Of a stretch of DNA of 64,000 bases, positions 10,631 through 21,100 are shown in pieces (the first letter of the stretch is position 1; each line of letters begins with the position of its first letter). Below the pieces are notes generated by a model, which saw only the letters and a program-made list of their open reading frames with translations, did no database searches and had not been told where the DNA came from. The DNA comes from Aradus depressus (lineage: Eukaryota > Arthropoda > Insecta > Hemiptera > Aradidae). The position numbers and the translations under genes are program-made. The DNA lies in the NCBI GenBank assembly GCA_963662175.1, contig OY759216.1:52841087-52905086 (forward strand). The letters run 5' to 3'.

Positions 10631-10741
10631 CTTTCTTCAATGTCAAATCCTAAAGATTCGGAAGCACCTTCGTAGATTGCCCTCATGTCGGAAGTTCTTA
10701 TTCTGTACCATATAAACGCCTCGGTTACAACAGTAGATATA
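10631..10741 (-). CDS. Candidate coding exon of unknown gene
   Basis: On the minus strand a 111-nt segment is open and reads, in part, VVTEAFIWYRIRTSD and MRAIYEGASESLGFDIEE. It ends at a good donor (GAAAG|GTATGT). The upstream acceptor (GACAG at 10742) has a weak pyrimidine tract. It would run phase 2 to phase 2, so it could follow CP2 exon 10, which also ends in phase 2. However, the residues do not resemble the SAM-like or C-terminal parts of CP2 proteins as I know them. It could be an alternative exon of that gene, an exon of a nested gene, or chance. Confidence 0.35.
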
Positions 10742-11242
10742 CTGTCAAGTCACACCCGTTAACACAAGTGATATGTCTAAAAATGAAGCACCTATACTGC
10801 CTCAATTCGGTTCACTTGGAATTGGCCGCACGCACAAAAAGAAATAAAATAATAAAATAAAAACTAAAAATAAGACTTTCATTTAGTTGCGGCAAAGCGC
10901 CAAAACTCATGAGGAGGCGGAATGAGGCCTCGTAGTGGGTCCACTATTGTATTTTTAATTTTGGAGTCACGTCAGACATGTTTCACTTTACCAGAGGAAT
11001 TACACTTCCTGACGATATTCGGAACGATCCCTCAACCTTTGGAGCCCTATTATACTAATTAATTGTATATATCGACATGAATGTCGATGAAAAAATGTGT
11101 TTGTAGGTAATTAGTACAGATGACAGACTATAATCGCATTAATCGTAGATTTGTTCATTGGCAAGCATCGTGAAACAGGAATTTAAGGTTCCTTAATAAT
11201 TTAACATCACAAAACAGATAAAAAACACAAAAAATCAACAGT
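10742..11242. other. Non-coding stretch, nothing recognised
   Basis: No repeat or exon was identified, apart from the end of the Z copy that begins at 11,243. Confidence 0.4.
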
Positions 11243-11765
11243 AATGTACTTCCCCAGAGTAAATGAGTCAAATAATGGTTTGCACTTCTTCCGAATCCGA
11301 TTCACCGATTTGGCTCAAAATTAATAGGTGTCTTACTCAGGGACTTCTGAATCCTTGTACTAAATTTCATGTTGATACATCCGCAGTTATTAGGGGTTTT
11401 GAGTTGAGCCACCCCCCTCCCCTTGGTGGCGAAGTTATTGGGTCCTGGAACCACATAAAACGTCGTGTCGATATGCTGAAAATTGTTGAGTGTCGTTCTT
11501 ATGTCGTTTTGAATTTACGTATATGTTGTGTCGATACATTCATTACTTCGGCAGTTATCGGAGTTATTATATCAACCCCCACCACTCCAAAAATCGCTCC
11601 CCTACCCCTTTGACTGATTTAGCTGAAAGTCAATAGATGTCGTCCTTAGGGGTCCTAAATGACACATAAGAAATTTCGGGCCGACTTACTCATTCTATCG
11701 GGAGTTGTGTTCTCACAGACAGATGTTTTTTTTTATTTTTGGGTTCAGGGGATTATATAAATTCA
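11243..11765 (+). repeat. Z-family copy joined to SINE-A
   Basis: Starts at 'aatgtacttccccagagtaa' and includes several internal modules. Its last 250 bases (from 'gctgaaagtcaatagatgtc') match 3590-3832 in inverted orientation very closely, including the junction with the next SINE. Confidence 0.8.
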
Positions 11766-11767
11766 CT

Positions 11768-11952
11768 TACGGCTCAGTGGTATGCGATCTTGCTTACTGA
11801 GCTCAAAATCGCGGGTACCAAACCCGGCTGAGACTTTTAGGTTTTTTATCTGAGAGTTAAAAAAAACCTTGAGCACGCGTTCCTTCGGATGGCATGTTAA
11901 GCGATGGTCCCGAGCCTGTACTCGTTAAATACCCCTACTCTAGGTGAATAAA
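11768..11952 (+). repeat. SINE-A, truncated at both ends
   Basis: 'cggctcagtggtatgcgatc' head remnant, B-box region, core 'gatggcatgttaagcgatgg' and 'gtactcgttaaatacccc'. The tail half is missing. It is an inverted copy of part of 3430-3590. Confidence 0.8.
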
Positions 11953-11964
11953 CCTATTACTAGT

Positions 11965-12455
11965 ATTGACACGAAATTTCATATGTTAGTTAGTTATTAC
12001 GACTCATGCCGGGGCTTTAACTACGAGGTCATATCGCCTACTACCAAAGCGCTCTTTCGTCACTCTGGTGGACATGAGCCCGACTCTACTGTGGGAGGCC
12101 TAAACTTTGCCTACTCAAAATTTTAATTTACCTAAGGGGTCTTTATTAAGTACCTGACATCGTACAGGCTCGGTACCATCGCTCAACGTCCCATCCGAAG
12201 GACCTCTCAGATAAAATAAACTAAAAGCCTCGGCCGGGTTCCGAACCCACGACCTTGAGCTAAGCAGGCAAGCAGGCATACCACTGAGCTACCGGCGCCT
12301 TCTTTCAGAAATAAATTAACAATAAAAGTAATTTTTTTTTTCAATGTGTCTACATTTACCCCCATAGTATTAATACTTTATGGAATGCACTACATTTCCC
12401 CTATAAATGCAGCTACGATAAATATTTCTGTGACAAGGAAAACCTGTTTATCATT
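11965..12455 (-). repeat. Right arm of a long inverted repeat with 7022-7535
   Basis: Contains, in reverse order and complement, the Z start, the SINE-A and the 170-bp block found at 7024-7194. Differences are few by eye, mainly in A/T runs and short indels. Confidence 0.75.
11984..12300 (-). repeat. SINE-A, near full length, reverse
   Basis: Tail at 11,984 ('gttagttattacgactcatg') to head at 12,300 ('gagctaccggcgcc'). The core complement, 'catcgctcaacgtcccatcc', is clear. Confidence 0.9.
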
Positions 12456-13744
12456 AGATGACGGACATTAGATTTATCAGAGAAATAACACATTAACAAG
12501 CAACTGAAGGTAAATTACTACCTGAAATTTCAGAGATTTGCCGAGTTCTTTATGTACGTGGTGAGTAAATAAAACGTTCAATAAATAACGGATAACAAGG
12601 TTTAAAATAGCATTTAATATTCTCGGAACTAGAGGGAAGAAGTCATTTCTATTTCAAAACGATACAACATGCATCATATTTCATTAATAAATAGCACTGT
12701 ACACTGTAGCACTAACTTATATATATTTTTCTAGTTTAAATGTGCCCTCTTTACATCATGTGTTTGTGAATATGTTTACATTAAATGTTTTTTATCTGAG
12801 TAATTCTGTATCATGCCCCCCCCAAGACATTAAATTCGTCCCCATCCATGTCCTTTATAGAGAAGTTTCACTGTAATAAAACCTTCCCAGCAAGTGTCGA
12901 TTATCCTCTCAATGTTTCCACTGATTTAATTCAAAATACAATAAGTTACTCATATTTTTAACATTTTCTGCAGAGATATTGTGAAACACTTATAATAAAA
13001 AATAAAGAAAAATGTATGTTTTTAAAAATATTATCTATTTCACAATATATATATATATAATATATTATACGGAGTACTTTCGGTATTGCTACCATCTTCA
13101 GCCACGAATACAGTATTTTTACTGTACACAGTTTATGTTATTTGGCTGCAACTCTACAGACATTTACCAAAGCCACATTTACAAGTTCTTGAGAAGTGTC
13201 ATGTGTGAGAAAGTGGGGTTGTTTTAATTCCGGATACACGATAATTTTTTTTTTTTTTTTAATCTTCTTATATCTCAATGGATTTCTTTAATTCATTTAA
13301 TTTAAATGTCATTTTAAATTTACTAAAAAAAAAAAAGAGTAGCTTGGAATAAAACAAAAATCTCACTTTATGAGCCCACAAAAAAATAGATTTATACAAT
13401 GATGTAAACAAAAAATACATTTTAGTACACAAAATTAACTTACAAAACAACAGGGAATCCCTCTTTGAGAGGACAAACAACGGTCAAGGTTATCCAAATT
13501 ATCGTCAAATTCAACAATTAATCGCTAATCGAGTATTCCAACACCAAAAATTATAATGTAATTTAAATTTCGCATAAATTATCAATTATCCACTAATTTT
13601 GTTTAGATTACTTCTCACATTAAAGAGAGAAGACAGATACTTTCTTCAATTCAATAGGTTTAATGTTTGAATGAAACATGAAACAATCTGTATTGTGTAT
13701 AAGTGCAAGTAGAATCTTCAATGATGGATGTCAAGCATAAACAA
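12456..13744. other. A+T-rich stretch; one pogo-like end
   Basis: No gene seen. Around 12,840-12,872 the sequence 'cctttatagagaagtttcac' followed by TGTA resembles a pogo/Tigger terminal repeat (reverse complement CAGTGAAACTTCTC). I did not find its partner. Homopolymer T and A runs occur at 13,245-13,260 and 13,326-13,338. Confidence 0.4.
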
Positions 13745-13830
13745 AGTTGTCGGTAAATCACCGGCAATGTATTTTGTGTCGATAAATGCATTACATCAGC
13801 AGTTTTTGAATTTAGCCCCTTCCTTAAAAC
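13745..13830 (+). repeat. Z-family fragment
   Basis: 'ttgtcggtaaatcaccggca' is the family's 5' hairpin-like end. It is followed directly by one module ('gataaatgcattacatcagc') with the TACTTCCCC segment partly lost. Confidence 0.75.
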
Positions 13831-15055
13831 ATATTCCTAATGAGGTTATGACTGTTTAGTTCCAAACTCCGCCACTGAAGTACTACACTTCAGTTGTAAC
13901 ATAAATAGAAAACAATTGAATACAAAAGTTAAATGAAGCAAGTATTTAAGTATCCTCTCTAAATTCCTAAAGTACCATCATGGCTACTCCATCACAACTA
14001 CATTCAAACCTTAATATTTCGTCTTAATATTTCATATTATGACCTAGCAGCTTCTGCATGGATGGACTATTGTCTTTGGTTCCAATTAGATTTATAGGCA
14101 GATAATCAAATGCGATAATTAAAAAAATGTATTGTTAAATAAAATGAAAAGAAAATTGAAATAATATTAAAAATAAACAAATAATTAAATAAAATTACCA
14201 CATTTCCTATAGAAATTGTAGCTGGTCTTCTACTAAATTTTAATTTCTATAGAAGTTTCCGAAAAGGGCCCTAAAAAATATCAAAAGTTCAAGACGTGCA
14301 ATTTTGAAAAAAGTGCACGTATATAAAAAAAAATTCAATTAGCAAAATTTTTATTTGGATTTCCCTTAAATTTACTAAAGAGATGCCATCTTATTTCTTT
14401 AAATTTGCAAAAATGTTCAATCCAATCCAAAGGTTTTAATTATCTTTCTGGTTTCACAGGGAAAATTAATAGCATAGAATTAGTGAACAAATATTGGGTT
14501 TATTTACCTAAACCTACATTATAAATAAAATCAAAATATCAATATCAAATAAAAAAATTAAATAACTTACAAGAAAAATCTTACAAACTAATTACTTAAA
14601 ACTATATCAGTCTTTGTTTTGTTTTATAGTGGCCATTATTTATAATTATTTTATATTATATACATATAAATAAAAAGTACCTTTTCTCTTCTACGTACTT
14701 CCAATGTTATAAATTTCACTCCTACATCTCCTCTACATCTTCTTTCACTCAGACTGGTTCACTACACTTTAACCCTAAAAACACTTCTCTCTCTATTAAC
14801 GCTTTAACAACATGAATAAGTTCTAGCTCTTAATTCTATGGGACCAACCCCTGTTGGAGTAAGCTGTTCCTATTTACATAGGACCACTACCAAAACGTTT
14901 TGTGGATATCGGTTCAGCCGTTTGCGAGATATCGATCCAGCCGTTTTCGAGAGATAGGTCCAGCCGTTACTGAGTAATCGGTGTACATATTTTAAAAATA
15001 TATACGGATTGAATTGAGCTTGATGAAGTCGGTTAAAAATTTTTAATTGACTTAC
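13831..15055. other. A+T-rich stretch; local degenerate repeat
   Basis: Downstream (3' side) of the last CP2 exon I can place. At 14,900-14,970 a short motif of the type 'cagccgttttcgagagata' recurs three times. This motif type is common in invertebrate transposon ends. No further CP2 exon was recognised here. Confidence 0.4.
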
Positions 15056-15129
15056 CCCTCGGGAGTGATGATCTGAGGTATCGTGGTCGCAAGTATTGAA
15101 GAACAATCGAACTCGTTAGACACTGGAGC
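15056..15129 (-). CDS. TFCP2: CP2 gene exon 10 (linker)
   Basis: 74 nt after a U-rich acceptor (TTTATTATAG), donor GAGGG|GTAAGT. Reads [25 protein letters not shown], phase 0 to 2. The sequence is not family-specific, as expected for the linker between the CP2 and SAM-like domains. Strong splice sites, correct phase and order support it. Confidence 0.75.
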
Positions 15130-18100
15130 CTATAATAAATATAAACAATAATTATTAAACTATAAATACTAAACACTACCAACTAGAAGCCAGTCTGCAA
15201 ACAAAATGTCTGCATAATAGTTCATTGCACTTGGGGTCATTCTATCTTATCTTTCTACTTTTTTATACGTTTAGTATATGCGTATTGAATAGTAGAAAAA
15301 ATTGGGGGTCCAATTTTCAACGGAATTTCACGTTACGAGAAGGGCTTTTTAACAAGATTTCCCCATTTTTCCGGAGGTGTCTTTCTACGTGTATGTAATT
15401 GGAACATTGAGATGAATTTGTTAAATGTATATAACTAGATATTGGTAGAAATGGGAAGAAAATTGAAACCATTTTACTTCGAGGCCAAAAAGGACATTTT
15501 CACCTTTATATTAATGATTTATTAAAAAATCTCATCAAATAAAGGTTTTACAGAATGGAGAAAGGCACATTTTAATAAATGTTTTCGAACTACACCCGGA
15601 TTGTGCGAGATCCAGATCCGGGACGACAACCGGACACCTCAAAATACATTTTACATTTTTTTCAGAAGTTTGCTTGATTTTTTGAAAATAGTTAGTCCTA
15701 ATGAAAAATTGGTCCTTAAAGACCATGTTTCTTATGAAATTTTTTATCAACAAATGTCCTCAGATTTGAGAATAAGACCAATACAAATACAATGTTATAA
15801 CATTCAAAAAAATGTAATTTATGTACAAAATAGATCAAAATAATATTTAAATTCGGTTGGCCGTGCGGGCTACAGCGTAGGGCTTTGGTCGCATGGTCTC
15901 ACTATGGTTTGCGGGCTCGAATCCCACCCTAGAGAATTTTATTTCGTAAAACGTAAAACTCCCTCCCAGGGTCATGGATGTTGTAAATAACTACACACAG
16001 TGATTTGGCTAATATGCATCGTACATAAAGCCAAAAAAAAGAAATATTATTTTGTTTTCAGAAAGGCTGTTTGTTGTAAAAAGACGATTGCTGTAAACGA
16101 TCCCTCAAGTATACTTACATCGGTAAGGATGGTAACTTCGTAGGAGCACTGATATTTTTCTTGTTCAATTCTTGGACGTTTTAATATTTTCTCCCGATCC
16201 TGTTTGTGTTTACGATCCGCTCCTTTAAGCTGAAACACAACAAAAGAACAATATAATTTTTTTAAAGTTTTTGTTATATTTAATTGTTTCAATTATAATG
16301 ATCGCTGAGATGGGAAATAGACCAAATTGTTTCCAGATTTTGAAAAATAATAGACTTTTTGATAATAATAATAAAGATAATAACGATAACGCGCCCAAGT
16401 TGGCGAATTTCTATGGCAGGAATACACTGCCCCCCCCCCCCCCCCCCCCTTTCCTTCCCCCCTCATGGCAGGCCATATTACTATTTACAAAGACGGGAAA
16501 TTCAAAACACAGGATTGATGAACAGAAGGTAGGTAAGGCGCTACTTATCTTAATGGCGTATATTTGTTATTTAAATTAATGCAGCTCACAACAGAACGAT
16601 CCAAAGATTCCTTTTGGAAGATTTTCTAAATGAAGATATTCAAAATCCAACATGTCAATCTGGATACGTTCCCATAAAAAATAAAGATCTGCGTTAAGCT
16701 TTGTAATCACCCGCTGAAAAAATTCAATGGATTCAGAGATGTTTTCTCCAGAGATCTTGTGGAAGTTCATTGTGAATACTAATGAATAAAAAACGTAAAA
16801 CAAGTCAAAAAATTCCACTTTATTTATATGAACACAATATATTTCACTCGTTAGAGCATTCTCAAGTGTACAGACAGATACAGACTAATGTAATTGTGCA
16901 CTGTACACTCTGTACACTTGAGAATGCTCTAACGAGTGAAATATATTGTGTTCATATAAATAAAGTGAAATTTTTTGACTTGTTTTAAGTTTTTTATTCA
17001 ATAGTATTCAATGGATTCAAAATATCTTAATCAAAGATAAGACGGAGGGGGTGAGATATATCGAATGAAACAAGAAATTGTCTTACTACGGTTTAATTTA
17101 TGAACCAGAATCGAGGGCGCCGGTAGCTCAGAGGTAACGTGCTTGCTTACTGAGCTCAAGATTGCGGGTTCAAAATCCGGCCGAGGCCCTTAAGTTTTTT
17201 TTTATCTGGGAGGTGAAAAAACCTTGAGCATGGCGTACTTCAGTTGCGACGTAAAGAGGTATGGTCCCGAGACTGTTCTGTCAGGTACACGTTAAATATA
17301 TACACAAGGGGTGAAAACAAATTTAGGGTAGACAAAATTTAGGACTCCCATAGTAGAGTCAGCCTCATATTCACCGAAAGAGCTCTCTGGTAATAGGCGA
17401 TATGTACTAACTGAACCAAAATCTGTTTTCGAACCCAGCGTCATATCTATATCTATACATAAATACATATTATTAAGATAGTAAAAGTAAGGAATGAAAT
17501 TAATAAAAAAACAAACCAAAGCCACCGCTATTCTTGTGGGTTCAGATAAACACAAGGAGAGAGGAGACATCACTCGCGCACTCTATATACCTTACACCTA
17601 TTTGGCCATTTTCGCGACGAAGTCTGTCTGTGTGTGATTGGAAAGTTGTGAGCAATCTACCGCAAAAATCATTGTAGCTATGAATTTAAAATTTGGAATG
17701 AAGAAGTGACTTGTGCTACCTTAGATTTGATTAGATTTTGGCCCAAGTATACTTTACAATCAATCAATAAGACCTATTCAAAAATCTTTTCATATAAAAG
17801 TTATAGAAAAACTGAGATACACTTTTTATAAAAAATACAATTTTTCTCAGGTCGTCCGGTTTTCGAAATACATGCCGAAAACCGTCTTTTGAAACACATA
17901 TTCTTAGGCGTTTTCTTGATTTACCCGGAAACGGCTAGTCCTATCGAAAAATTGATTCTTACTAAAAATGTTCCTTATAACATTTCCTCAGATTTGAAAT
18001 AGGATTAATTTCAAATATCGCCTGTAGGAAATATTTCAAAATAATGTTTAAAATATCGCGTATCAACAAATTAGAAAATATCTTTTATAAGTGGAATTTT

Positions 18101-21100
18101 TTTATGAATAATTATAATAATGAAGAAACAAATAAAATATATATGATGTGGCCATTAAGTCATTTTCGGGATTACGCTCGACAATAAAACTAGGAAATAG
18201 CACTGACGCCAACTCATTACTTTCATATATCCAATAATGCCAGTATGAAATAATTTTGAGAAGATCTGTATGAGTGGTTTGTATAACAAAGTCCTAATGA
18301 CCACATCACATATATTTTATCCTGACTTTAGATCCATCATTCCTCCTCCTACCCCTTGGAAGGCTAAGCCGCAACCCAAACTTTTTTTTTTCGACATATA
18401 GGCATTGTTTTCGGCAGTGTTGTGACTAAACACTCCACTAAATGGTAAGTTTTCTCTGTTTTTATATTCCCTAATTCTACACTATTATTACTATGTATTC
18501 ATGTATAGTTGACAGATATGCCACACAGGATGTAGAGTTCAAAAATGGGTTCAGGTCAATAAAATAAACATTTGATGATGATGGATTACCTTGAATACTT
18601 TGACTTGACAAGAGGCAGCATGGAGCTTGCGGTGTGACTCCATCTCACCCTGAAGGTAGGTGTCCACTTGGATGCGAAATGGCACCCCCTTCTCTCCTCC
18701 ATGCTTCTTGGGAGTGAACTCTGTACTGATGCAGTTCACCTGAAAAAAGTATCCATCACTAGACTAGTAGGTTAATAATAAAGTATAAACTAATTTAAAT
18801 ATTTAAAAATATATATTTTTTATGAGGGCGCCGGTAGCTCACTGGTATGTTGGTTGCCTTCTGAGCTCAAGTTCGTGGGTTCAAAACTCGACCGACGCCC
18901 TTAGTTTATTTTATCTGGGAAATGAAACAAACTTAAAAACGCCGTCCTTCGGATGGGACGTTAAGCGATGGTCCCGAGCCTGTACGATGTTAGGTACTCG
19001 TTGAAGACCCCTTACCCTAATAAAAGCCCGGGCATGAGTCATAATAACTACTACTAACTATATATATTTTATATGTCCGACAGTTAATATATTAGTATAT
19101 AATTATTAATTTTGTTGTATTTCCTTTTTATTTTCTCTCTTATTACTACGATATTATTTCATTAACTTATTAAAAATTATAGTAAATAGTACTTATAGTA
19201 TTTAGTAAATTATATAGTAATACTATATACTTTTACTTTATTAGGAATACAATTTCTTTAGTTTATTTGAAGTTATTCTTTTTACCTCGTATTATAACGA
19301 TTTTTTTAAATTTACTTTTGAACCCATATATTTCCACAGTTAGATTTTTCCGTTAGGAAAGTTGGTTTCTATGGGGCTTCCACTGAGGTAGGATCACAGC
19401 CTCAGATAATCTGATTTGTATAAATTGTATAAAAACCTAGCAAATTTAAATGTTACTGTTAATCTTTGTACTGACGTTGAATACTATAGTCAGCTATATG
19501 TGTATATTTTTATGAAATTAGACAATATAAAAATGTTTTTATATTTTTTTCTGTTTATTGTTTAGCAATAAATAATTTTAATTTATTAATTTGATTAATT
19601 TATGAATTTTGATTAGTGGAAATGGAAACCAATCCAAAAAATCTATAAAAATCAAAAAACGAACACATACCTACACCCCATAAATTTCGTTTTATGTTTG
19701 AGAGTTATCGGGCCTTTTATGATTTCAATTTTTGCACTAGCACTAGTTAAACTGTGAAACTATTATTGAATTCCATCCTTCATACACCATTTCAGTTACC
19801 TCAACATTATTATTCAGTTTTAAGTTAATATTTATTTTTTATTTAGTTTCCCCAAGACGTAACTCTTTCGACAATCTAAATGTCTGTCTGGGTTACTATC
19901 ATTCAATAATTGAGTGGTTGACGCGAAAAAGGTTCTAAGCGCCACTTTAGTCGAAAATGAGATTTCTGTGGAATCAGGTTCTATAGGTTTTTTTGCCGTT
20001 ACAGCAGCAGTTGGGAGTATTGAGCCCACGTCAGCGTTGAGCCTCATGGAAGAAGGTTCTATAACAGCAACATGGCAGAGGAAGGAAGTGTTATTTTGGC
20101 GTTTAGAATCTTTTTCGCGTCAACCACTCAATTGACGGGGTTAGAATCAATATGGTCCAAGTGACATTTTTGAAAATTTTTCGTTATGTGCATAATCGGG
20201 TAGAAAAATGATAGTTCTGTTCAGGAAAAAAGTTGTACAAGTGAAATCCTAGCCAGTGCTGAGATCTAGTGGCAAAGCACTTATACCATTTTGGTGACAT
20301 GAACAAGTAACTTCAACATATCAATAGTGATCTTGAAATTAAGATTTTTATGCAATTTTATGGTTTGGCAACAGCAACTTTCACCATAAAAGCAGAAGAC
20401 AAAATATTTCCAGTTTCGATAAATTATAGATTTTTAAATCAGTTAAGAACTTAATGCACAGTTTCTTCAAAGTTTGAAAAATGTCACTTAGACCACTTTG
20501 ATTTTAATCCGTCAATTATGTCCTAAGTGTTACATAACACTCGTGACAATTCAACTCAATATGGCTGCTTACTCCTTGCACTAAATGATGTGACCTCGTT
20601 GTTAAATCCCGGACATGAGTTACTAAAACAAGAAAATAACATTTCTGATTGAAGAGGTTAAAGCACTAAACAATAATAGAGGCTTCAAGGAACCTACTGA
20701 GACTGGAATTATTTATCTAAAAACGTTTTAAAGGCAGTTACCATCGGAATATTTATGACATACTCTACGTAGAGTATCCACAACCGAATCTTCTGCTTGT
20801 TCAACCCTGCTGAACATTTTATTAAAGACAAATAAACACGAAAAAAGGTCGTCGGTGAATCACCGGCAATGTACTTCCCCAAAACGAATTAATCATTGGC
20901 CTCTTTACTCCCCCTCCAAAACTAGTCGATCGTTTGCGCTAATATTCAACAGTTGACTTACATAGGGGCTCCTAAATCCTCATACTAAATTTTGTGTCGA
21001 TAAATTCATTACATCGGCAAATATTAGGGTTTTTGAATTGAGCCCCCTTTCCGTCGGCCCATATATCGCTGAAATTTGACAATTCATGTCCTCATTGGGT

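Noticed and set aside
10222..10653. 143-codon plus-strand open frame
   Set aside because: No start context, splice signals or family motif. Part is a degenerate local repeat, and the candidate minus-strand exon overlaps its end.
16782..16988. 68-codon frame
   Set aside because: It is a translation of the fold-back arms.
19832..20135. Open frames on both strands
   Set aside because: They fall inside a MITE with 36-bp inverted ends, so symmetry explains them.
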